A DNA stretch of 8,439 nucleotides from JBFIHZ01 sp041601535 (lineage in GTDB: Bacteria; Pseudomonadota; Gammaproteobacteria; Xanthomonadales; SZUA-36). Position 1 is the stretch's first letter; every line of letters begins with the position of its first letter. Position numbers and translations under genes: made by a program. Shown in pieces: positions 1 through 6,810 of the stretch. Location of the stretch: contig JBFIHZ010000165.1 in assembly GCA_041601535.1 (NCBI GenBank), positions 1 through 8,439 on the forward strand. Direction: 5' to 3'. The notes under the pieces were generated by a model. It had not been told where the DNA came from, did not search any database, and saw only the letters and a program-made list of their open reading frames with translations.

Positions 1-1867
1 CCGGCTGGTGGGGTGACACCTCGATGGCGTTCACCTGGCCTTCGGGCATGCGGCGTGGTGTGACGTTGGTCCAGTTTTTACCGCCATCGCGGGTCAGGTG
101 TACCAGCCCGTCGTCGGAGCCGGTCCAGATCACATTTGCATCGTGCGGTGATTCAGCAATGTACATCAGCGTGGCGTAGTGCTCGCCACCGGCGCCTTCA
201 ATCATGATGGGCCCGCCAGTGGTACCCAGCTTGGCGGTCTCATTGCGCGTCAGGTCCGGGCTGATCGCCGTCCAGCTGTGGCCGCGGTCGACAGACTTCA
301 GCACGTATTGCGCGCCGTGGTAGATGACGTCGGTATCGTGCTGCGAAACCACCACCGGTGCGTTCCAGTTGTAGCGGTAGTGCAGTTCGCGGCCCGGCCG
401 GAACCCGGCGAAATAGGGCCAGGAGTCAATGCGGCGGGCCTCGCCGGTGGCCGTGTTGTACTCCGTCAGTGTGCCCAGCAGGCTGGTGCCATAAACCAGC
501 GTGGGATTGTCACGGTCGAAGCCGAAATGGGCGCTCTCGCCACCGCCGACGGCACGCCAGTCATTGCGGCCGACGCCGCCGTCCATGGCGCGGCTGGGAA
601 TGCGCACCGAACTGTTGTCCTGCTGGCCGCCGTACAGGCGGTAAGGCCAGACATTGTCGGTAATCACCCGGTAGAACTGGGCGGTGGGCTGATTGAACTG
701 GCTGGACCAGGTCTGTCCACCGTTAAACGAAACATTGGCGCCGCCATCGTTGCCCTGCACCATCCAGTCGGGATGGGCCGGGTTGATCCACAGGTCGTGG
801 TTGTCGCCGTGCGGGGTCTGCACTGCCTGCAGGGTTTCGCCGCCATCGGTGGAACGCACCATAGAGGCGGCCAGCACGTAAAAGGCATCGGCATTCTGCG
901 GGTCGGCGAAAATATGCGTGTAGTACCAGCCGCGGTCGCGGATACCGGCATCATCGTTGACGCGTTGCCAACTGGTCCCGGCGTCATCGGAGCGGAATAT
1001 GCCACCTTCGGCCGCTTCGATCATGGCGTACAGGCGGTTGGAATCAGCCGGTGACACGGTAACCCCGGTATTGCCCATCAGTGCCGGCAAGCCCTGCGTC
1101 AGCTCCTGCCAGCTGTCGCCGCCGTCGGTGGATTTCCACAAGCCGCTGCCGGGGCCGCCGCTGCGCACCGTCCACGGTTCACGCTGGTGATCCCACAGGG
1201 CTGCGTAGAGGGTGTCAGGCTGGTTGACGTCGATATCCAGCAAGCTGACGCCGGTGGTCGGGTTAACGTACAGCACACGTTCCCAGGTTTCACCGCCATT
1301 GGTGCTGCGATACACTCCGCGCGCTTCGCTGCCGGCCCATGGATTACCCTGGGCGCCAACGTAGACGATGTCCGGGTTGTGCGGATGAATCTTGATCTTC
1401 GAAATCTGGCGGGTGGCCCGCAGGCCCACGTGCGACCAGGTTTCACCGCCGTCGGTGGATTTGTACACGCCATCGCCATGCGAGGTGGTTACGCCGCGAA
1501 TCGGTGACTCACCGGTACCGACGTAAATTACCTCCGCGTTTGAGGGTGCCACCGCGATGGCACCGATGGTCGTGGTGGTGAAAAAGCCATCGGAGATGTT
1601 GTTCCACGATTGCCCGCCATCGGTGGTTTTCCACACTCCGCCGCCGGTGGCGCCCATGTAGTAGGTAAACGGCTGATCCACATGCCCCGCCACCGCAGTT
1701 ACCCGGCCGCCGCGGTGTGGGCCCACCAGGCGCCACTGCATGGCCTGATACCAGGCACTGTCTGTTGAAGGCGGCTGTGCCACGGCGCCAAGCGGCAGTA
1801 ATGACAGCATCAGCGCAAAGATCAGGAACCGGGACAGCAAAGCCCTGGCGGAATGTGCATACATCAT
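1..1867 (-). CDS. Secreted VPS10/BNR Asp-box repeat protein, partial (C-terminus off left edge)
   Basis: The minus-strand frame is open from ATG 1867 to the left edge, giving 622 codons with no stop; the C-terminus lies outside the window. Residues 1-30 form a Sec signal peptide with a hydrophobic core and a likely cut after Ala-Val-Ala30. A typical family opening follows (WRLVGPHRGGRV, residues 45-56). Repeated Asp boxes of the form S/T-x-D-x-G-x-x-W occur at about residues 80-88, 136-144, 187-195 and 245-253, with more degenerate copies further on, plus a QGNDGG motif near 371-376. This matches the large bacterial WD40/YVTN/BNR, sortilin-VPS10-like beta-propeller proteins, often annotated as glycosyl hydrolases, which are usually around 1,000 residues. 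No catalytic function can be assigned; binding or hydrolysis of extracellular material is inference. The first of two adjacent ATGs is chosen because a GAGAGG Shine-Dalgarno (1873-1878) sits 5 nt upstream; ATG 1864 is almost equally possible. It lies downstream of the TonB receptor on the same strand but behind a terminator. Confidence 0.88.
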   Translation of the reverse strand, partial: MMYAHSARALLSRFLIFALMLSLLPLGAVAQPPSTDSAWYQAMQWRLVGPHRGGRVTAVAGHVDQPFTYYMGATGGGVWKTTDGGQSWNNISDGFFTTTTIGAIAVAPSNAEVIYVGTGESPIRGVTTSHGDGVYKSTDGGETWSHVGLRATRQISKIKIHPHNPDIVYVGAQGNPWAGSEARGVYRSTNGGETWERVLYVNPTTGVSLLDIDVNQPDTLYAALWDHQREPWTVRSGGPGSGLWKSTDGGDSWQELTQGLPALMGNTGVTVSPADSNRLYAMIEAAEGGIFRSDDAGTSWQRVNDDAGIRDRGWYYTHIFADPQNADAFYVLAASMVRSTDGGETLQAVQTPHGDNHDLWINPAHPDWMVQGNDGGANVSFNGGQTWSSQFNQPTAQFYRVITDNVWPYRLYGGQQDNSSVRIPSRAMDGGVGRNDWRAVGGGESAHFGFDRDNPTLVYGTSLLGTLTEYNTATGEARRIDSWPYFAGFRPGRELHYRYNWNAPVVVSQHDTDVIYHGAQYVLKSVDRGHSWTAISPDLTRNETAKLGTTGGPIMIEGAGGEHYATLMYIAESPHDANVIWTGSDDGLVHLTRDGGKNWTNVTPRRMPEGQVNAIEVSPHQP

Positions 1868-1908
1868 GGCGGCCTCTCGAATATCGCGATGGGGACTCCG
1901 GAAATAAA

Positions 1909-1938
1909 AAAAGCGGCAAGGTTGCCCTTGCCGCTTTT
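1909..1938 (-). terminator. Intrinsic terminator after the TonB receptor gene
   Basis: A perfect 13-bp inverted repeat (arms 1909-1921 and 1926-1938) encloses a 4-nt loop. On the minus strand the hairpin is followed at once by a T-rich run (complement of 1901-1908). It lies 37 bp past the stop codon of the TonB receptor, so it most likely ends that transcript. The plus-strand side also has a short T run (1935-1938, then ct), so weak bidirectional activity is possible, although no plus-strand gene precedes it. It stands only 41 bp before the start codon of the downstream BNR gene, so that gene either relies on readthrough or has a promoter not recognised here. Confidence 0.88.
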
Positions 1939-1975
1939 CTCCTGTTTTACATCAATACTGGATTAATGGCTGGGT

Positions 1976-4393
1976 TCAGAAATGCTTGTTGAACTCTATG
2001 CCAATAGTCCTCGGACGGTTGGTGATTTTGAATGTCGGTTCGCCATTGGCACCCTGCACCGACACGTCGCCGCGTTCGTCAAACAGGTTGTTGACGAAAA
2101 ACACCAGGCTGGAATTCCACTCCGTGTTGTCAAAACCGGCTCGCAGTCCGACGATGCCGTAGCTGTCCAGCGGGCGGTCATTGGCATTTCCGTCTTCGAA
2201 GCGCTGCAGGTCGGAGCGGGATTTGCTGCGGTAGGAGAAATCACCGCGAATCCAGCCGGCCCAGTCCTGCAGGGCATCCAGATCATAGTCGTACTGCAGG
2301 CTGCCGTTGACGGTCCACTCGGGGATGGTGGGGATGTTGTCGCCCTTCTTGCCCGGTGCGAACAACGGCACTTCCTCGCCACCGATGATGACCACCGTGC
2401 TCTGGTCTTCGGTGAGTTCACGCGTAGGCAGCCAGCTGACACCGAAGCCAAACGTCAGGTTGGGTGTAGGCAGTGCATATACTTCCAGTTCCGCGCCCCA
2501 GACTTCAGCGGCGCCCGCGTTGGTGACAAAGCCAAACGCGCCGGTTGGGTCCTCGGCAGATACCTGCATGTTCTCCCACACCAGGTTGAAGATGGCACCG
2601 TTGAGGGTCAGGCGGTCATCCATCCAGCGCGTTTTGTAGCCGAGCTCGTAGTTCCATACTTCATCCGACTCAAACAGCGCCGGGATGGCGACGACGCCCT
2701 GGTTGTTGGTGCCACCGAGGCGGAAGCCCTGGGAAGCAACGGCGAACAGCGTAACGTCTTCATTGGGTGAATAGCTGATCTGGTATTTCTGGATCAACTG
2801 GTCTTCCTTGGCGCTTTGCGTGTTCGGCAGGGACGGGTTAGGTGGGAACAGGGCAAACGGGAATACCGTCATGCCCACATCAGTTTGTTCCACCTCAAAC
2901 CAGCGCAATCCGGCCAGCACTTCCCACTGGTCGTTGATGGCAAAGGTAACTTCGCCGAAAAATGCCAGTTCTTCGATCTTCTTGTCCGCGGTACGCGCAA
3001 ACACGCAGGGCTGACAGCCCGGGATGCCGGCACCGACCTGTGGCGGGGGAGAGAATGGTGTGCCGGGATCAAACACCAGCCCGGTTATTGGGTCCACTAC
3101 CGGCACGAAGCTCTGGAATGAGCTTTCGCGGTCGCGCAGGAACACGCCGCCCAGGTAATTCCAGCGCTTGTCCCAGGTGGAAACAATGCGTGTTTCAAAC
3201 ATTTTCTGATCCAGAGACTGCTGCTGGTCGGTCAATGCCGGAAACAGGTCTGGACGGCCCAGCGAGGGGTCCGGGTTCATCGGATCGTCGATGGTGCCAT
3301 TCGGGTTGATGCCGAGGAAAAACAGGATCCATGAAGAGTCAAACTTGAACTTGAAGTCACGATCGTAGGATGACACCGTGGAGGTGATGGCGGCCTGCTC
3401 CAGGTCCCAGTTCATGGTCAGTGACAACATGGTCTGGTCATCCGGCTTCTGGGTTTGCGTGTAGTCGCCAACGACAAGTTCACCGGTCTGGAAAAAAGCC
3501 AATGGGCTGACGTTGTCGCGGTCACCGATGCCGTTGGGGTCGCTGTCCTGCTTGAACGAATCGTAGGGGTGATAACGGTCTGCTCCGCCGTTATCCCGGT
3601 CCTGGGCCCATACCATGGCATCAAACGTCAGGGTGTCGGATGGCTGCCAGCGGATGGCCGCGCGCACGCCGGTGGACTCGTAATCGTTGATGTCTTCCAG
3701 GCCCAGGCGGACATTATCAATAAAGCCTGAGTCATAGGACTGGTACGCCACCACGCGCACACCCAGGGTGTCAGACACCAGTGGCAGGTTGATCATGCCG
3801 AAGGCGCCGTAATTCAGATCGCCAAAGCGGGTGGATGAAACCACGCCCTTGACGGACGCTTCAAACTCGTCCAATACCGGCTTGTTGGTGATAAAACGCA
3901 CCGCGCCGGTCTGTGAGTTGGCACCGAAGGTTGTGCCTTGAGGGCCTTTCAATACCTCAATGCGCTCCATGTCATACAACACCAGGTCGGTGGTCTGCGA
4001 ACCTGAATTGGAGGTGGAACTCTGCACGCCGGGAAGCGCCATTTCATCGTAGTAAACCGCCACCTGCTGCTGTCCGGCCGATTGTACGCCGCGGATAATG
4101 TAACGGCGCTCGCCCTTACCGGCGTCGGTAAATGTCAAACCGGGAACCTGGTAAGCGAAATCCTCGAAGTTGACTACGCCCATGGTTTCCAGCATGCCCC
4201 CACTCAATGCGGTAATGCTGGTGGGGATATCCTGCAGGGTTTCGTCGCCGCGCTTTCGTGCGGTAACGATGATTTCTTCCAGCATGTACTCGTTTTCATT
4301 GGCGTCCTGCGCGTGCACTGCTGCAGCAGGTGCCAGGAATGCTGCTCCGGTCAATAGAGCGATTAACTTTTTACGGTAGGGTAGGAATGTCAT
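1976..4393 (-). CDS. TonB-dependent outer-membrane receptor
   Basis: This 805-residue protein would be an outer-membrane beta-barrel that imports a bound ligand using energy from TonB-ExbB-ExbD. Residues 1-28 are a signal peptide (basic Arg-Lys-Lys, hydrophobic core, AVHA cut site). A TonB-box-like segment EEIIVTA lies at 39-45, followed by the plug-domain opening RKRGDETLQDIPTSITALSG and by RYIIRGVQ. The rest shows alternating aromatic/polar barrel strands and ends in Phe805, the usual signal for BAM-dependent insertion. Length is normal for the family, and there is no extra N-terminal signalling (STN) domain, so direct transmembrane signalling is not expected. Its only two cysteines form C460-Q-P-C463 in what looks like an extracellular loop rich in Pro and Gly. 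ATG 4393 is supported by AGAGGG (4403-4408) 9 nt upstream. The sequence resembles the broad receptor class common in marine gammaproteobacteria and sphingomonads; the ligand cannot be told. It is divergent from the lldD-like operon, which suggests a shared role. Confidence 0.95.
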   Translation of the reverse strand: MTFLPYRKKLIALLTGAAFLAPAAAVHAQDANENEYMLEEIIVTARKRGDETLQDIPTSITALSGGMLETMGVVNFEDFAYQVPGLTFTDAGKGERRYIIRGVQSAGQQQVAVYYDEMALPGVQSSTSNSGSQTTDLVLYDMERIEVLKGPQGTTFGANSQTGAVRFITNKPVLDEFEASVKGVVSSTRFGDLNYGAFGMINLPLVSDTLGVRVVAYQSYDSGFIDNVRLGLEDINDYESTGVRAAIRWQPSDTLTFDAMVWAQDRDNGGADRYHPYDSFKQDSDPNGIGDRDNVSPLAFFQTGELVVGDYTQTQKPDDQTMLSLTMNWDLEQAAITSTVSSYDRDFKFKFDSSWILFFLGINPNGTIDDPMNPDPSLGRPDLFPALTDQQQSLDQKMFETRIVSTWDKRWNYLGGVFLRDRESSFQSFVPVVDPITGLVFDPGTPFSPPPQVGAGIPGCQPCVFARTADKKIEELAFFGEVTFAINDQWEVLAGLRWFEVEQTDVGMTVFPFALFPPNPSLPNTQSAKEDQLIQKYQISYSPNEDVTLFAVASQGFRLGGTNNQGVVAIPALFESDEVWNYELGYKTRWMDDRLTLNGAIFNLVWENMQVSAEDPTGAFGFVTNAGAAEVWGAELEVYALPTPNLTFGFGVSWLPTRELTEDQSTVVIIGGEEVPLFAPGKKGDNIPTIPEWTVNGSLQYDYDLDALQDWAGWIRGDFSYRSKSRSDLQRFEDGNANDRPLDSYGIVGLRAGFDNTEWNSSLVFFVNNLFDERGDVSVQGANGEPTFKITNRPRTIGIEFNKHF

Positions 4394-4751
4394 TTTGCGG
4401 TGCCCTCTGTTATAAGCCTGATTTGCATGAGTATCAGTTCAGCGCCGCATGGTGTGGTTAAAAGTGGCGGCGGCGCTGTCGGCTACATCTGCCAGTCGGG
4501 TAAAGGTGTCCGCGTTTTCTACATGGCTTGCCCATACCCATCTGTCAGTATGGCAACAGCCATCTGGTCATGCAATTCAAGGATTGGGGCAAAGTGTCAA
4601 ACTGGCCATGAGCCGCAGCACCGCCGGTTATGCTTTAATCCACCTGGCAGAACCCGTCCGGAGTCGTTACGTTTGCTGCAATGGAACGGACGCCCGCTGC
4701 CAGCCGGACTATGTACCGGCGTCACATCATCTACCGACAGAGACCTTCGCA
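4394..4751. promoter_or_regulatory. Divergent intergenic region between TonB receptor and lldD-like operon
   Basis: This 358-bp gap separates two divergent transcription units and should carry both promoters and any operator. On the minus strand there is a perfect TTGACA (4595-4600), but no convincing -10 hexamer at 16-18 bp from it. On the plus strand TGcTTTAAT (4631-4639) could be an extended -10, without a recognisable -35. The open frame upstream of 4752 is in frame with the lldD-like gene, but it has no family similarity and no ribosome site. No RNA gene, riboswitch or strong operator-like palindrome was recognised. The sites named are candidates by eye only. Confidence 0.5.
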
Positions 4752-5912
4752 ATGCGTACCTACGACAGCCACTACCCATCCATTTCAGACCTTGAAGCAC
4801 GGGCGCGCCGCCGTCTGCCGCGCTTCGCCAGGGAATACCTGTGCGGTGGTGTGGGGCAGGAAACAGGTCTCAGGCGCAACCGGGCTGCACTCGACCGGGT
4901 GCTGCTGCAGCCAGCATTCTTACGTGATGTATCCCGTTGCAGCACCGAGGTAACGCTGTTCGGGCAAACCTATGCAATGCCGGTGGGTATTGCGCCGGTA
5001 GGCCTGGCCGGCCTGATCTGGCCGGGCTCCGAAATGGCCCTGGCCGGTGCGGCCCACCGCGCCAGGGTGCCTTTCACGCTCAGCATGGCCGGCACCTCAT
5101 CACTCGAGGACATTGCTGAAGCCACCGAAGCCTGGGCCTGGCTACAGCTTTACCCGGCTCTGGACTTCGCCATTACAGCCGATGTGCTGTCACGTGCCGA
5201 AGCTGCGGGTTACCGGGTGCTGGTAGTGACTGTGGATGTGCCGGTGGGGGCCAAACGCGATCGCGAGATTCGCAGTGCATTGTCCCTGCCGCTGCGGCTG
5301 ACCGCCAGAAACATAATCAGCGCGGCTCTGAGTCCCGCCTGGACAGCGGCGCTGCTGCGTCACGGCCTGCCGGGCTTCGGCACCCTGGCCCCTTACGCGC
5401 CCCCCGACATGGCTGATCTTGGTGGACTGGCTGAATTCATATCCACGCTGATGGCAAAAGGCGTAAGCCTGGACGAACTGCAGCGCATACGCGAAAAGTG
5501 GCGCGGCAGTTTGATCGTTAAAGGCATTCTGCGGCCGGAGGATGCGGCAATGGTTTGCGCGGCGGGTGCTGATGGCATCATCGTTTCCAACCACGGTGGC
5601 AGGCAGCTGGATGCTGCGCCCGCATCCATCGAGGCTTTGCCGGGTCTTGTGCGTGAGGTGGGCGGCAGTTGCACCGTAATGCTGGACAGCGGAGTGCGCG
5701 ATGGCCTGGATGTGCTCCGCGCTGTGGCCAGCGGCGCGGCTTGTGTTTTCTCGGGGCGGTCGTTCTACTTTGGTGTCGCCGCCATGGGGCAGCGGGGGGG
5801 CAGCCAGGCCATTGAAATATTTCGTGACGAAGTCGGCCGTGGGTTGGCCCAGCTGGGCTGCACCGATATCAATGCGCTGGACCAAAGCTGGCTGTGTCCG
5901 CAGCCGGCGTGA
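4752..5912 (+). CDS. FMN-dependent alpha-hydroxy-acid dehydrogenase/oxidase (LldD family)
   Basis: This 386-residue protein belongs to the FMN-dependent 2-hydroxy-acid dehydrogenase family (L-lactate dehydrogenase LldD, glycolate oxidase, mandelate dehydrogenase). These oxidise an L-2-hydroxy acid to a 2-oxo acid and pass electrons to quinone or oxygen. Key residues are present: Tyr29 (REYLCGG), Tyr134 (LQLYP), Asp162 (VTVDVP), Lys257 (IVKGI), catalytic His281 and substrate-carboxylate Arg284 in SNHGGRQLD, and FMN-phosphate segments at Asp312-Arg316 and Gly335-Arg336. The TIM barrel is full length. ATG 4752 is chosen because it puts Tyr29 at the family's usual distance from the N-terminus; the frame runs back to ATG 4449, but that extension shows no family similarity. 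The ribosome site is weak (GAGA at 4740-4743). The segment linking strand 4 to the following barrel units, which shapes substrate and membrane specificity, differs from textbook LldD, so lactate is not assured. It is the first gene of a plus-strand operon with a TauD-like dioxygenase 49 bp downstream. A run of seven G at 5794-5800 lies inside the gene. Confidence 0.93.
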   Translation: MRTYDSHYPSISDLEARARRRLPRFAREYLCGGVGQETGLRRNRAALDRVLLQPAFLRDVSRCSTEVTLFGQTYAMPVGIAPVGLAGLIWPGSEMALAGAAHRARVPFTLSMAGTSSLEDIAEATEAWAWLQLYPALDFAITADVLSRAEAAGYRVLVVTVDVPVGAKRDREIRSALSLPLRLTARNIISAALSPAWTAALLRHGLPGFGTLAPYAPPDMADLGGLAEFISTLMAKGVSLDELQRIREKWRGSLIVKGILRPEDAAMVCAAGADGIIVSNHGGRQLDAAPASIEALPGLVREVGGSCTVMLDSGVRDGLDVLRAVASGAACVFSGRSFYFGVAAMGQRGGSQAIEIFRDEVGRGLAQLGCTDINALDQSWLCPQPA

Positions 5913-5928
5913 CAAGCCACCCCCTATC

Positions 5929-5954
5929 TTGCGGGCTAACACATCTGCTATTGT
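5929..5954 (+). promoter_or_regulatory. Possible internal promoter before the dioxygenase gene (weak)
   Basis: The 49-bp gap between the lldD-like and tauD-like genes contains TGcTATTGT (5946-5954), which resembles an extended -10 element. A TTGCGG (5929-5934) lies upstream with a short 14-bp spacer. The -10 ends only 7 bp before ATG 5962, so transcription from it would give a leaderless or nearly leaderless mRNA. This would fit the lack of a Shine-Dalgarno there. Chance resemblance is quite possible. Confidence 0.2.
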
Positions 5955-5961
5955 CTGGCGC

Positions 5962-6810
5962 ATGAAATTAACCACCCGCCCATTGTCTCCGCTGCTAGGT
6001 CTGGAAGTTCGCGGGCTGAATCTGAACAGAGGCCTGTCGACGGAGCTTACTGATTCCCTGGTTGGATGGCTGTATCAGTACGGTGTGGTCTGCCTGCGCA
6101 AGCAACAACTCACTCCGGCTGATCTGCTGAAGGTGGGTGAAGCTCTGGGTGAGCCGGTGCAGCATAACGAGGAGAACCTCCGCCTGGATGGCCTGCCCGG
6201 CGTGATGTCGCTGTCCAATGCGGATGAGCGGGATGACCGGCAGCTGAACGGCGGTGCCCATTGGCACACCGACCTGATCCACAGCGAATCGCCGGCCAGC
6301 TTCACCCTGTTACACGCGGTGGCGGTTCCCGCTGCCGGCGGCGGTACCCGCTTCGCCAGCCAGACGGCCGCTTACGATGCCCTGCCGGCTGAGCGCCGGC
6401 AACTGGCCGAATCCGTTTGCGTTACTCATTGTTATGAAGGTCGAACCGACGGTTCCATGCCCACCTTCAGGCATCCGCTGGTCAGGCCTCATCCGGTAAC
6501 CGGTAGAAAGGCTCTTTATGGCGCTGCTGACACCGGTATTGGTATTGAGGGCATGCCGCAGGAACAGGCGCAAGCGATACTGGATGAATTTGAGTCCTTC
6601 GCCACGCAGCAACGTTTTGTCTACCGGCATGCCTACCAGTTGCACGACCTGGTGATCTGGGACAATGCGCAGTTGCTGCATTGCGCAGATCCACTCAAGC
6701 GCACGCGGGACGGCCAGGGTGCACGCATCATGCATCGCGTGTCGGTGCGCGGCTGGCCGCAGCCGCAACTGTCTGGCCAGCCTCCGCTAGAGGCGCAGGC
6801 GCATGGCTGA
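5962..6810 (+). CDS. TauD/TfdA-family Fe(II)/2-oxoglutarate-dependent dioxygenase
   Basis: This 282-residue protein has almost the length of E. coli TauD (283). The family couples oxidative decarboxylation of 2-oxoglutarate to hydroxylation of an organic substrate in the cytoplasm. The iron facial triad is visible: His102 and Asp104 (HWHTD) and His240 (NAQLLH). Arg255 and Arg259 in ARIMHR match the TauD arginines that bind the 2-oxoglutarate carboxylate and the substrate's acidic group. There are 14 residues between His240 and Arg255 against 10 in TauD, because of an insertion around KRTRDGQ. The taurine-contacting Asn95 of TauD falls on Gly98 here. The fold is clear but taurine is an unlikely substrate; another acidic compound is inferred. 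ATG 5962 is chosen because MKLTTRPLSPLLGLEVRGL is the usual family N-terminus; an upstream in-frame start would overlap the lldD-like gene. There is no clear Shine-Dalgarno. Its stop overlaps the start of the transporter by 8 nt. Confidence 0.92.
   Translation: MKLTTRPLSPLLGLEVRGLNLNRGLSTELTDSLVGWLYQYGVVCLRKQQLTPADLLKVGEALGEPVQHNEENLRLDGLPGVMSLSNADERDDRQLNGGAHWHTDLIHSESPASFTLLHAVAVPAAGGGTRFASQTAAYDALPAERRQLAESVCVTHCYEGRTDGSMPTFRHPLVRPHPVTGRKALYGAADTGIGIEGMPQEQAQAILDEFESFATQQRFVYRHAYQLHDLVIWDNAQLLHCADPLKRTRDGQGARIMHRVSVRGWPQPQLSGQPPLEAQAHG
6788..6793 (+). promoter_or_regulatory. Ribosome binding site for the transporter, inside the dioxygenase gene
   Basis: TAGAGG lies 9 nt upstream of ATG 6803, within the last codons of the tauD-like gene. 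It supports 6803 as the transporter start. With the 8-nt gene overlap it implies translational coupling of the two genes. Confidence 0.6.

Noticed and set aside
179..1054. Long plus-strand open frame of 291 residues
   Set aside because: It lies antisense to the BNR-repeat gene, whose minus-strand frame shows a signal peptide and repeated Asp boxes. The plus-strand product is a low-complexity Ala/Gly/Val shadow with no recognisable domain.
1982..2770. Plus-strand open frame of 262 residues opposite the TonB receptor
   Set aside because: It is an antisense shadow of a well-supported receptor gene in GC-rich DNA, with no family similarity.
4409..4437. Minus-strand CTGATA-17 bp-TATAAC as the receptor promoter
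   Set aside because: The hexamers and spacing are fair, but the -10 abuts the Shine-Dalgarno (4403-4408). A transcript started there would lack the ribosome site.
4449..4751. N-terminal extension of the lldD-like gene from an upstream ATG
   Set aside because: The extra 101 residues do not resemble the family. The start at 4752 gives the normal N-terminus and length.
5794..5800. Run of seven G in the lldD-like gene as a phase-variable tract
   Set aside because: The frame is intact on both sides, the run is short and the enzyme is metabolic. There is nothing beyond GC-rich codon use.
5701..5961. N-terminal extension of the dioxygenase overlapping the lldD-like gene
   Set aside because: The extension is the shadow frame of the upstream gene. 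MKLTTRPLSPLLG at 5962 matches the usual family start.
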